This document shows positions 1-7,640 of a DNA stretch of 64,000 bases, piece by piece (the first letter of the stretch is position 1; the number at the start of each line of letters is the position of its first letter). The position numbers were made by a program, and so were the translations under genes. A model generated the notes under the pieces. That model worked only from the letters and a program-made list of their open reading frames with translations, did not search any database and was not told where the DNA came from. This DNA is from Oerskovia jenensis (GTDB taxonomy: Bacteria > Actinomycetota > Actinomycetes > Actinomycetales > Cellulomonadaceae), in assembly GCF_016907235.1 (NCBI RefSeq), contig NZ_JAFBBO010000001.1, positions 2,914,001-2,978,000 of the forward strand. The letters run 5' to 3'.

Positions 1-1
1 C

Positions 2-1219
2 GGTGTCGCGGTCGGCTACGCCAAGAAGGCCGACGGCTCGACGGGCCTGGCCGCAGTCATCGGCTATCTGGTCTTCAGCGGCGTGAGCAAGGCCCTCTCG
101 CCGTATGTGCTCGGCAAGCCCGACACCCCCGCAGAATGGCTGGCAGGCGCCAACCCGGACGCCGTTGCCGCGGCAGGGGACGGGAGCTTCCTCGACCTCG
201 TCACAGCGGCCATCACCGGGCCACCCAAGCAAGACCTCATCAACTACGGCGTCCTCGGCGGCATCGTCATCGGTCTCACCGCCGCGATCATGTTCCAGAA
301 GTACAGCCGCATCAAGCTGCCTCCCTACCTGGCCTTCTTCGGCGGCCGTCGCTTCGTGCCGATCGTCACCGCGGGGGCCGCGGTCCTCATCGCCGTGGTC
401 GGCGCACTCATCTACCCCTGGTTCGACGCGGGCTTCACTGCAATCGGAGAGTGGGTCACCGGTTCGGCGATCCTTGGCGGGTTCGTGTACGGCACGGCCA
501 ACCGACTGCTCGTCCCGATCGGCCTGCACCACCTGCTCAACTCGCTGCCCTGGTTCCAGTTCGGCGAGTACACCGATGCGAGCGGCGCTGTCTGGAACGG
601 TGACATCCCGCGCTTCCTGCACGGCGACCCCACGGCCGGGCTGTTCCAGACCGGTTTCTTCCCGATCTTCATGTTCGCGCTCCCGGCGGCCGCGCTCGCG
701 ATCATCCACACCGCGAAGCCCAAGAACCGCAAGCTCATCGGCGGCATCATGGGCTCGGCCGCGCTCGTCGCGTTCGTCACCGGCGTGACCGAGCCCCTCG
801 AGTTCGCGTTCGTGTACGTCGCCTACCCGCTCTACGCGATCCACGCGGTCCTCACGGGTACCTCTATCGCCCTGGTCAACGCCCTGGGGATCAAGTCTGG
901 CTTCGGGTTCTCGGCCGGCGCGATCGACTATCTCCTGAACTTCCGGATCGCGACGATGCCCCTGTGGATCATCGTGATCGGCCTCGGGTACGCGGTCATC
1001 TACTACTTCCTGTTCCGGTTCGTCATCACCAAGTGGAACCTGCGCACGCCGGGCCGCGAGGACGACGACGATGCCATCGCCGACCCGACCGCCGACCCGG
1101 TCCTGGTCGCCGAGGAGAAGAAGGCGGCCGAGGCCGACCTGTCTCCCGCGGAGCTCGATGCCCGAGGGGCAGATGCCCGAGGCTCCGGGGCGACGGCCGA
1201 CGGCGGAGGCGGCAGGTGA
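2..1219 (+). CDS. nagE: PTS EIIC permease, N-acetylglucosamine type (5' end outside window)
   Basis: Membrane subunit of the phosphotransferase system that moves a sugar inward while it is phosphorylated. The frame is open from base 2, so the N terminus is missing; about 405 residues remain. It has many hydrophobic segments and the family motifs GLHHLLNSLPWFQFGEYT, GDIPRFLHGDPTAG and GVTEPLEF. These match the N-acetylglucosamine branch (E. coli NagE) as I know it. After LRTPGRED, where NagE continues into EIIB, this protein instead ends in an acidic, Ala-rich tail, so EIIB and EIIA must be separate proteins. Its stop overlaps the ptsI start (GTGA). The sugar specificity is inferred from motifs; the dre operator by ptsH supports it. 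Confidence 0.88.
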   Translation, partial: GVAVGYAKKADGSTGLAAVIGYLVFSGVSKALSPYVLGKPDTPAEWLAGANPDAVAAAGDGSFLDLVTAAITGPPKQDLINYGVLGGIVIGLTAAIMFQKYSRIKLPPYLAFFGGRRFVPIVTAGAAVLIAVVGALIYPWFDAGFTAIGEWVTGSAILGGFVYGTANRLLVPIGLHHLLNSLPWFQFGEYTDASGAVWNGDIPRFLHGDPTAGLFQTGFFPIFMFALPAAALAIIHTAKPKNRKLIGGIMGSAALVAFVTGVTEPLEFAFVYVAYPLYAIHAVLTGTSIALVNALGIKSGFGFSAGAIDYLLNFRIATMPLWIIVIGLGYAVIYYFLFRFVITKWNLRTPGREDDDDAIADPTADPVLVAEEKKAAEADLSPAELDARGADARGSGATADGGGGR

Positions 1220-2889
1220 CCTCCGTCCTCGACGGTGTGGGCGTCAGCCCGGGACGGGGGGCCGGCGTCGTCGTGACGATGCCGGCCCCCGTGCCCGAGC
1301 CCGCCGCGGCGACGCTCGGGCCGGACGCGGACGTCGAGGCGGCGGTCGCCGCGATCGACGACGCGGTCCGCAGCGTCCAGGCTGACCTCGCGGCACGCGC
1401 CGCGAGGGCGACCGGTACCGCCGTCGAGGTCCTCACGGTCACGGCCGCCATGGCGGCCGACACCACGCTGTCCAAGGAGTCCGCGCGCAAGGTCCGCGAC
1501 GAGCGGACCACCCCCGAGCGTGCGGTGTGGGAGGCGGCCGGCGACCTCGCGGCCCGCCTCGAGTCGCTCGGCGGCATGATGGCCGAGCGTGCGCACGACG
1601 TCCGCGACGTGCGCGAGCGCATCGTCGCGGCCCTCACGGGCCGTCGGGCGCCGGGGGTCCCGGACCTCGATCACCCGTTCGTGCTCGTCGCGACCGACCT
1701 CGCGCCGGCCGACACCGCGACGCTCGACCCCGCGCGGGTCCTCGCGATCGTCACGAGCGGGGGAGGCCCGACGTCGCACACCGCGATCCTGGCCCGCTCG
1801 CTCGGGATCCCCGCGGTCGTCGCGACCCCCCGGGCCACCGAGCTCGCGGACGGCGAGACCGTCCTGGTCGACGGTTCGCAGGGCACGGTCGAGCGTGACC
1901 CGTCGCCCGAGGACGTCGCCCGTGTGCTCGACCGCCCGCGCGGTCCGCGCGCGTTCGACGGTCAGGGCAGGACGGCCGACGGCGTGCGGGTCCAGCTCCT
2001 CGCCAACGTCGCGGACCCGGCCGGGGCCGAGGCTGCGGTGGCCGCAGGGGCGGAAGGAGTCGGTCTGTTCCGGACCGAGTTCTGCTTCCTGGGGCGTACC
2101 GAGGAGCCCGGGATCGACGAGCAGGTCGCGGCCTACCGCGCCGTGCTGAGCGCGTTCGGGGGCCGCAAGGTCGTCGTCCGCACGCTCGACGCGGGCGCCG
2201 ACAAGCCCCTGCCGTTCGTCACGGCCGAGGACGAGCCCAACCCGGCGCTCGGCGTCCGTGGGCTGCGCACCGCAGTACGCCACCCCGAGGTCCTGGCGCG
2301 CCAGCTCGACGCGATCGCCCAGGCCGCTGCGGCCGAGGAGGCCGACGTGTGGGTCATGGCCCCCATGGTCGCGACCCCGGACGAGGCCCAGGAGTTCGCG
2401 GCAGCCTGCCGTGAGCGGGGCCTGGCGACCGCGGGCGTCATGATCGAGGTCCCCGCCGCGGCGATCCAGTCGCGCTGGGTCCTGGAGCAGGTCGACTTCG
2501 CGAGCATCGGCACGAACGACCTGACCCAGTACACGATGGCCGCGGACCGGGAGACGGCGGACCTCGCCGCGCTCTCGACGCCGTGGCAGCCCGCGGTGCT
2601 CTCCCTCGTGGGTGCCGCGTGCGCGGGCGGGGCCGAGCACGGCCGTCCGGTCGGCGTCTGCGGGGAGGCTGCGGCCGACCCGGCCCTGGCGCCGGTCCTC
2701 GTGGGCCTCGGGGTCACGTCGTTGTCGATGACGCCGCGCGCGCTCGGCGACGTCGCGGCCGTCCTGGCGGCGACGACGTCCGAGCAGTGCGCCGAGCTCG
2801 CGAGGGTCGCGGTGGCCTCGCCGACCGCTGCCGCCGCGCGAGACGCGGTCCGTGCGCGGCTGCCCGTGCTGGAGGAGCTGGGCCTCTAG
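1216..2889 (+). CDS. ptsI: PTS enzyme I (phosphoenolpyruvate-protein phosphotransferase)
   Basis: Cytoplasmic enzyme that takes phosphate from phosphoenolpyruvate and passes it to HPr, the first step of all PTS sugar uptake. The 557 residues are close to the family length (about 575). Visible motifs are GGGPTSHTAILARS with the phospho-accepting His near residue 188, LFRTEFCFLGR, VRTLDAGADKPLPF, GVRGLR, MIEVPAAA, SIGTNDLTQYTMAADR and VCGEAAADP. The GTG start at 1216 is preferred because GGAGG lies just upstream and it overlaps the EIIC stop by four bases, which implies translational coupling. In-frame extension upstream only shadows the EIIC gene. A strong hairpin follows. Confidence 0.95.
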   Translation: MTSVLDGVGVSPGRGAGVVVTMPAPVPEPAAATLGPDADVEAAVAAIDDAVRSVQADLAARAARATGTAVEVLTVTAAMAADTTLSKESARKVRDERTTPERAVWEAAGDLAARLESLGGMMAERAHDVRDVRERIVAALTGRRAPGVPDLDHPFVLVATDLAPADTATLDPARVLAIVTSGGGPTSHTAILARSLGIPAVVATPRATELADGETVLVDGSQGTVERDPSPEDVARVLDRPRGPRAFDGQGRTADGVRVQLLANVADPAGAEAAVAAGAEGVGLFRTEFCFLGRTEEPGIDEQVAAYRAVLSAFGGRKVVVRTLDAGADKPLPFVTAEDEPNPALGVRGLRTAVRHPEVLARQLDAIAQAAAAEEADVWVMAPMVATPDEAQEFAAACRERGLATAGVMIEVPAAAIQSRWVLEQVDFASIGTNDLTQYTMAADRETADLAALSTPWQPAVLSLVGAACAGGAEHGRPVGVCGEAAADPALAPVLVGLGVTSLSMTPRALGDVAAVLAATTSEQCAELARVAVASPTAAAARDAVRARLPVLEELGL

Positions 2890-2922
2890 CCCCGCGGCGG
2901 TGCTGCCGCACCGCCCCCCACG

Positions 2923-2970
2923 CAGCACCGAGCCCGTGCCTCTCGTCCGAGGGGCACGGGCTCGGTGCTG
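2923..2970. terminator. Bidirectional terminator hairpin between ptsI and ptsH
   Basis: A perfect 18-bp inverted repeat (2923-2940 with 2953-2970) with a 12-base loop lies between the convergent ptsI and ptsH genes. There is no T-run, as is usual in such GC-rich genomes. Its position suggests it ends transcription from both sides. Confidence 0.8.
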
Positions 2971-3096
2971 TCGTGCGCGCGTCCCGCGTCTCCCGCGTCT
3001 CCCGCGACGCCGGGCTGCCGCGGGTGACGTCCGGGTCGCGGGATCCGTCACCGGACGGCCCGGACGTCACACCCCGACGGTGCCGGGGCGAGAGGG

Positions 3097-3363
3097 TCAG
3101 ACCGTCTCGCGCCCGAGGAACTCGGCGAGCGCGTCGAGGGCGGCTTCGGCCTCGGCGCCGTCCGTCTCCGTCGCGAGCACGACCTGGTCGCCGGCGGCCG
3201 CGCCGAGCGTCATGACCCCGAGGATGCTCGCGGCGTCCACGGTCTCGGCGCCTTCCTTGGTGAGGGTCACGGCGACGGGCTGCTTGCCCGCCTCGGCCAC
3301 GAACAGCGCCGCGGGGCGCGCGTGGAGTCCCTCGGCGATGGCGACGGTGACGGTTCGTTCCAT
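3097..3363 (-). CDS. ptsH: PTS phosphocarrier protein HPr
   Basis: Small cytoplasmic phosphocarrier (88 aa) that receives phosphate from enzyme I on a histidine and hands it to sugar-specific EIIA domains. The active-site motif GLHARPA places the histidine at residue 14; the regulatory-serine region follows at AASILGVMTLGAAAGDQV. Length is normal for the family. The ATG is preceded by AGGAG at good spacing. It is convergent with ptsI. A dre-like GntR operator sits 19-34 bases upstream of the start, so expression probably follows a DasR/NagR-type amino-sugar regulator. Confidence 0.96.
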   Translation of the reverse strand: MERTVTVAIAEGLHARPAALFVAEAGKQPVAVTLTKEGAETVDAASILGVMTLGAAAGDQVVLATETDGAEAEAALDALAEFLGRETV

Positions 3364-3381
3364 GACAGGCTCCTACCTGGA

Positions 3382-3397
3382 AGTGGTATAGACCAGT
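3382..3397. promoter_or_regulatory. dre-like operator (DasR/NagR GntR-family site) upstream of ptsH
   Basis: AGTGGTATAGACCAGT matches 14 of 16 positions of the palindromic dre consensus ACTGGTCTAGACCAGT used by DasR in actinobacteria. It lies just upstream of the ptsH ribosome-binding site, where bound repressor would block transcription. In streptomycetes DasR represses PTS and chitin-use genes and is released by glucosamine-6-phosphate; extension to this organism is inference. Confidence 0.75.
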
Positions 3398-3575
3398 CCA
3401 CTGTAGCGGAGGTGGGAGCCGACGGCGGACCGGGGCGGGCGGGCCGGCACGCCCCCGGGACGGGGAGGGTCGGGGGCCTCGACGACCCGCGCACGAGGTG
3501 AGGCTCCGGACGCGGACGGGAGCGGCGCCGTCGGGCAGGAAGGGCCCCTCGACAGGGGCTGGGCCGCGGCCGCTC

Positions 3576-3734
3576 TCAGGCCGAGTCCTGCTCCAGGTAC
3601 GCCACGAGCGACTCCAGGGCCGCGAGCGCCTGGGCGTCGTCGGTCTCGGTCGAGAGGACGACGTCGTCGCCCGGGCCGAACCCCGGACGCGCCGTGCCGA
3701 CGGTCGAGGGAGAGACGGCGTCGGGACGATCCAT
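3576..3734 (-). CDS. HPr-like C-terminal minigene (52 aa)
   Basis: Short frame on the same strand as ptsH and about 210 bp upstream of it. Its last 35 residues (GPGDDVVLSTETDD... to the end) align with the C-terminal half of HPr in this window (AAGDQVVLATETDG...), with roughly half the positions identical. The N-terminal half with the phospho-accepting histidine is absent and replaced by about 17 unrelated residues. The ATG at 3734 has a good AGGAG ribosome site. It looks like the remnant of a ptsH duplication or a histidine-less HPr mimic. Whether it is expressed is unknown. Confidence 0.5.
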   Translation of the reverse strand: MDRPDAVSPSTVGTARPGFGPGDDVVLSTETDDAQALAALESLVAYLEQDSA

Positions 3735-3845
3735 GCGCACTCCTGTGCTCCGGGCGGTTCGGTCGAGCAGCATCCTGCCAGAGTTCATGGGGCCTTCAGG
3801 ACGCCCTGTGAACGACGCTCACCCGACGGCGCTAGGGTGTCGGAC

Positions 3846-4766
3846 ATGCGTGAAGCGACGACGCCCGACGCCCAGCCGCCCGTCCAGGGCGAGGCCCGAG
3901 GGGGTGAAGCAGGCACGGGCGAGGAGCCCCGGATCAAGGTCACGCTGTCGAGCGCCAGCGTCTACCCGCGCAAGGCGCCGTTCGCCTTCGAGGCCGCAGC
4001 CCACCTGGGCTACGACGGCATGGAGGTCATGGTCTGGTCGGACACGGCCACGCAGGACGCGAAGGCCCTGGGCAAGCTCTCGGCGGACGTCGGCGTCCCC
4101 ATCCGCAGCGTGCACGCCCCGACGCTCCTCGTGAGCCAGCGTGTGTGGGGACGGCTGCCCGGCCCCAAGCTCGAACGGACCGTCGACCTCGCGCTCGAGC
4201 TGGGCGCGGCCACCGTGGTCGTGCACCCGCCGTTCCGCTGGCAGGGGCTGTACGCGCGCGGCTTCGCCGACCACGTGCGCGAGCTCAACGCCGCGACCGG
4301 CGTGACCATCGCCGTCGAGAACATGTACCCGTGGCGTGGTCGCAAGCGCGAGGTGCAGGCCTACCTCCCCGGCTGGGACCCCACCGACCACCCGTACGAC
4401 AAGGTGACGCTCGACCTCTCGCACGCGGCCGTCGCACGCCAGAACAGCCTCGACCTGCTCGACGTGTTCGGTGACCGGCTCGCGCACGTCCACCTCGCCG
4501 ACGGCACGGACTCGATGTCGGACGAGCACCTCGTCCCCGGGCGCGGCACGCAACCGTGCGACAAGGTGCTGGGGGAGCTCGTGCGCCGAGGCTGGGAGGG
4601 GGACGTCGTCGTCGAGATCGCGACGCGACGTGCCCGCACGGCCGCCGAGCGCTACGAGGACCTCGCCGCCTCGCTCGCGTTCGCGCGCACCTACCTCCAG
4701 CCCGAGCCGCACGCCGAGTACGAGCCGCCGCCCGGCCACGAGCACCGCCACCTGGACGCCTGGTAG
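3846..4766 (+). CDS. Sugar phosphate isomerase/epimerase, xylose-isomerase-like TIM barrel
   Basis: Predicted cytoplasmic metal-dependent sugar isomerase or epimerase of the AP-endonuclease-2-like TIM-barrel superfamily (306 aa). After a 28-residue disordered leader the barrel begins at IKVTLSSASVYP. Likely metal-ligand strands are IAVENMYPWRG, LDLSHAAVAR, HVHLADGTD and VVVEIATR. The substrate cannot be told from sequence. The start at 3846 follows a TAGGGT hexamer by seven bases with no Shine-Dalgarno, suggesting a leaderless transcript. The frame is open further upstream but overlaps the HPr-like minigene. It ends just before a palindrome shared with a convergent gene. Confidence 0.8.
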   Translation: MREATTPDAQPPVQGEARGGEAGTGEEPRIKVTLSSASVYPRKAPFAFEAAAHLGYDGMEVMVWSDTATQDAKALGKLSADVGVPIRSVHAPTLLVSQRVWGRLPGPKLERTVDLALELGAATVVVHPPFRWQGLYARGFADHVRELNAATGVTIAVENMYPWRGRKREVQAYLPGWDPTDHPYDKVTLDLSHAAVARQNSLDLLDVFGDRLAHVHLADGTDSMSDEHLVPGRGTQPCDKVLGELVRRGWEGDVVVEIATRRARTAAERYEDLAASLAFARTYLQPEPHAEYEPPPGHEHRHLDAW

Positions 4767-4785
4767 CGGGCGCGGCCCGCGGTGC

Positions 4786-4840
4786 CGAGAACGGGGTCGA
4801 GGTCGTCATCGGCGACGGGACGACCTCAACCCCGTTCTCG
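4786..4840. repeat. Palindrome family A, copy 1
   Basis: Inverted repeat of 21-bp arms (4786-4806 with 4820-4840, one mismatch, 13-base loop) lying between two convergent genes. The arm carries GAGAACGGGG and GAGGTCGT. The same arm recurs at 5631-5651 and 61266-61320. Position and stability suggest a bidirectional terminator that has been dispersed in the genome. Confidence 0.8.
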
Positions 4841-4860
4841 ACCGCTGGGCCGGCTGGCCG

Positions 4861-5457
4861 TCAGCCTGCCAGCGCCGCCTTGGCGTCCTTCGCCGCCGTG
4901 CTCTGCGCGAACGCGGCCACCAGGATCACGACCCCGGTGACCACGAGGTACAGCCCCAGCAGCACCGTGATGGTCTGCAGCCCGGTCACGGGGCTCACGA
5001 GCACCAGGACGCCGAACACGACCCACAGCGCGGCCGTCGCGAGCTCCCAGTCCCACCCGGGCTCGCGCGTGCGGCGGGCACGCAGCGCGCCGACCAGGCC
5101 GATGACCCCCGCGACCAGCGCCCAGATGCCGACGAGCCGCAGCACGAGGGTCACGCTCGCCGAGGGCCAGAACGCGAGGACGAGACCCACGACGATGCTC
5201 AGGCCGCCCACGACCCAGCGCCAGACCGCGCCCTCGCCGTCCTTGCGCTGCCGCGCGGCCTCGACCAGGAAGAGGATCCCCTGGAGGACGGCCATCGCCG
5301 CGACGAGCCACGTGAGCCACTGGATGCCGCGGTCCGGCGCGACGAACAGCACGACGCCGATCACGAGGAACAGGGCGCCGCGCAGGTAGGCCAGGCCCCA
5401 CAGGCGCCGGGCGATCTTGGTGGTGCGTCCGGTGAGGGAGTCGTCCTGCTCGGGCAT
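4861..5457 (-). CDS. HdeD/DUF308 family integral membrane protein
   Basis: Small membrane protein (about 198 aa) with six regularly spaced hydrophobic segments arranged as repeated two-helix units, typical of the HdeD/DUF308 family. In enterobacteria HdeD is linked to acid resistance; in actinobacteria the role is unknown. I chose ATG at 5457, which has an AGGA about 11 bases upstream. A GTG at 5466 is possible, but its GAGG would be only about three bases away. It converges with the isomerase gene across palindrome A1. Confidence 0.82.
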   Translation of the reverse strand: MPEQDDSLTGRTTKIARRLWGLAYLRGALFLVIGVVLFVAPDRGIQWLTWLVAAMAVLQGILFLVEAARQRKDGEGAVWRWVVGGLSIVVGLVLAFWPSASVTLVLRLVGIWALVAGVIGLVGALRARRTREPGWDWELATAALWVVFGVLVLVSPVTGLQTITVLLGLYLVVTGVVILVAAFAQSTAAKDAKAALAG

Positions 5458-5596
5458 GGGATCCACCGTCCTCGCGGGGCCCGCCCCACGGCGGGTCCGT
5501 GGGGCGGCGCAGGGCCTCGTCCTCGGAAGGTAGCGCGCGGGGGCGGCGGGCGCGCGGCGGACCGGTTGCCTCGCCGAGCCCGAGGTTCCCCGCGGT

Positions 5597-5651
5597 CGAG
5601 AACGGGACAGGGGCCGCTACGGGCGCCAGAACGACCTCAACCCCGTTCTCG
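5597..5651. repeat. Palindrome family A, degenerate copy 2
   Basis: The right arm at 5631-5651 is identical to that of the copy at 4820-4840. The left arm is reduced to CGAGAACGGG at 5597-5606. It lies downstream of the TetR gene on the minus strand, so it may act as its terminator. The half-lost arm shows the element decays like a dispersed repeat. Confidence 0.7.
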
Positions 5652-5660
5652 GCACCCGGG

Positions 5661-6515
5661 TCAGGCCCGGTCGATCGTCATCTCGACGCCGTCGAGCAGC
5701 CGGTCGAGCGACGCGTCGAACGGGTCGCTCGGCGCGTGGAAACCGCCCGCCTCCCAGATGCGCGTCATGACGGGGTAGCGCTCGACGTCGAACCAGTCGG
5801 CCCAGAAGCTGCTCATCGACGTCCAGTACTCGTCGCTGCTCATGCCGCTCGCGTCGTTCTCGACGGACTCGGCGACGGCGGCGCGCGCGAGCCCGCGCAC
5901 GAACGCGTCGACCAGACCCAGGATCTCGACGACGCGCTCGGCGGACAGCCCGGTGTCGACGAGCGTCCGCAGCCCGGCCTCCTGGGCGTCGAGCACGTGC
6001 GGCGCGAGGGGCAGGCGCCACATGTTGGTCTGGAGGATCCAGGGGTGGCGCTGGTAGAGGTGCCAGACCTCGCGCGCATACCGCGAGAGCCCGTCGCGCC
6101 AGGGGGCGTCGGCCGGGGGCAGGTCGAGCTCGGCGAACGCGCGGTCGATCATGAGGTCGACGAGCTCGGTGCGACCAGGGACGTAGGTGTAGAGCGACAT
6201 GGCGCCCATGCCCAGGCGGGCTGCCACGCGGCGCATCGAGAGCGCGTCGAGCCCGACCTCCTGCGCGACGGCGATCCCGGCGGTCACGACCTCGTCGAGC
6301 GTCAGGCGCGCCTTGCGACCGCGGGTCGGCGGGGCGGGCGGGTCCCACAGGAGCGCGAGGCGCCGGGTCACCTCGGGGGGGCGGGGGACCTGGTCGGTCG
6401 GGTCCGGGGCGCCGTCGCCGTCGGCCGCCGTGACGGGGGTGCCGACCGATGAGTCCGAGGTCCGGGCGGAGTCCACCCCGTCGGAGGGGACCGGGGCGAC
6501 GGTGTTGCTGGCCAT
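5661..6515 (-). CDS. TetR/AcrR family transcriptional regulator
   Basis: Probable repressor of the divergently transcribed drug-type ABC transporter (284 aa). An unusually long disordered N terminus (about 75 residues) precedes the helix-turn-helix LSMRRVAARLGMGAMSLYTY, followed by the ligand-binding domain in the TetR_C style (PWRDGLSRYAREVWHLYQRH). ATG at 6515 is preferred, with GGGAGG about 10 bases upstream; an in-frame GTG at 6533 would bury that site. Two copies of GTACACCGTA in the intergenic region are the likely operators. Confidence 0.85.
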   Translation of the reverse strand: MASNTVAPVPSDGVDSARTSDSSVGTPVTAADGDGAPDPTDQVPRPPEVTRRLALLWDPPAPPTRGRKARLTLDEVVTAGIAVAQEVGLDALSMRRVAARLGMGAMSLYTYVPGRTELVDLMIDRAFAELDLPPADAPWRDGLSRYAREVWHLYQRHPWILQTNMWRLPLAPHVLDAQEAGLRTLVDTGLSAERVVEILGLVDAFVRGLARAAVAESVENDASGMSSDEYWTSMSSFWADWFDVERYPVMTRIWEAGGFHAPSDPFDASLDRLLDGVEMTIDRA

Positions 6516-6566
6516 GGTGCCTGATCCTCCCACTTCCGCGCTGTACCGGGAGACCCTTCATTTCCC

Positions 6567-6609
6567 GTACACCGTATGCTAGCGTGAAAACCTATTCCAG
6601 TACACCGTA
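6567..6609. promoter_or_regulatory. Direct-repeat operator in TetR/ABC divergent promoter
   Basis: Two identical copies of GTACACCGTA (6567-6576 and 6600-6609), 33 bp apart, lie between the divergent TetR and ABC genes. A TAGCGT -10-like hexamer sits between them at 6579-6584. Each copy has GTA/TAC symmetry. The placement suggests binding sites for the adjacent TetR protein. Confidence 0.55.
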
Positions 6610-6626
6610 CGCGAGAGGCGTGAGCC

Positions 6627-7640
6627 ATGATCCACACCGAAGGGCTGACCAAGACCTTCCATCGCAAGAAGGAAGTGGTCGAGGCGGTCAAGGGCATCGA
6701 CGTCGACGTCCGTGAGGGTGAGCTCGTCGCGTTCCTCGGCCCCAACGGCGCCGGCAAGTCCACGACCCTGCGCATGCTCACGAGCCTCCTCGAACCCACG
6801 TCGGGCCGGGCCGAGGTCGCCGGCTTCGACGTCCGCACCCAGCCCGCCGAGGTCCGGTCACGCATCGGGTACATCGGCCAGGGCAACGGGGGAGGGTTCT
6901 CGTACCGCGTCGCCGACGAGCTCCACAACCAGGGCCGCTTCTACGGCATGGCGGCCTCCGAGTACCAGCGCCGGGCCGCGGACCTCCTCGAGGCCCTCGA
7001 GCTCGACGGCCTCGGCAAGCGCACGGTCCAGAGCCTGTCGGGCGGACAGCGCCGCCGCCTCGACGTGGCGCTGGGCCTCATGAACCACCCGCCGCTGCTG
7101 TTCCTCGACGAGCCCACCACGGGCCTCGACCCGCACAGCCGCGCGAACCTCTGGGAGCACATCGGGGCGTTGCGCGAGCGGTACGGCATGACGATCGTGC
7201 TCACCACGCACTACCTCGACGAGGCCGACTCCATGGCCGAGCGCGTCGTCGTGATCGACCACGGCACGATCGTCGCCGACGCCCCGCCCGCCGCGCTCAA
7301 GCGCGACCACGCGGACGACGTCGTGACGCTCGTCGTCAGCGGGACGTCCGCGTCCCAGGGACAGGTGCCCGACGACGTCACGCGCGTCCGCGCAGCTCTC
7401 GCCCCGGTCGTGGGCTCGGTGGGCGAGGCCGACGACGGGAGGCTGCAGGCGACCGTCGGCGCCGGGGGAGACGTCACGGTGACCCTGTCCACGGCGCACG
7501 GCACCGACCGCCTGCCCGAGGCGATCGAGTCCCTGCGCGTCGCGGGGCTCTCGGTCCGGTCGGCCGGGCTCAAGCAGGCGAGCCTCGACGACGTGTTCCT
7601 CAACCTGACCGGTCGGAGCCTGCGCGAGGAGGCGGCGTGA
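6627..7640 (+). CDS. ABC transporter ATP-binding protein, daunorubicin-resistance (DrrA) type
   Basis: ATPase of a drug-efflux-type ABC exporter (337 aa). Walker A GPNGAGKST, signature LSGGQRRRLDVALG, Walker B LLFLDEPTTGLD and the switch histidine in LTTHYLDEAD are all present. The extended C terminus ending in ASLDDVFLNLTGRSLRE is characteristic of the DrrA family. GAGAGG lies before the ATG. It overlaps the permease gene by one base and is divergent from a TetR gene, so inducible efflux is likely. The substrate is unknown. Confidence 0.92.
   Translation: MIHTEGLTKTFHRKKEVVEAVKGIDVDVREGELVAFLGPNGAGKSTTLRMLTSLLEPTSGRAEVAGFDVRTQPAEVRSRIGYIGQGNGGGFSYRVADELHNQGRFYGMAASEYQRRAADLLEALELDGLGKRTVQSLSGGQRRRLDVALGLMNHPPLLFLDEPTTGLDPHSRANLWEHIGALRERYGMTIVLTTHYLDEADSMAERVVVIDHGTIVADAPPAALKRDHADDVVTLVVSGTSASQGQVPDDVTRVRAALAPVVGSVGEADDGRLQATVGAGGDVTVTLSTAHGTDRLPEAIESLRVAGLSVRSAGLKQASLDDVFLNLTGRSLREEAA

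Noticed and set aside
3498-3845. N-terminal extension of the sugar isomerase
   Set aside because: The frame is open, but the extension overlaps the HPr-like minigene, is low in complexity, and the leaderless start at 3846 fits better.
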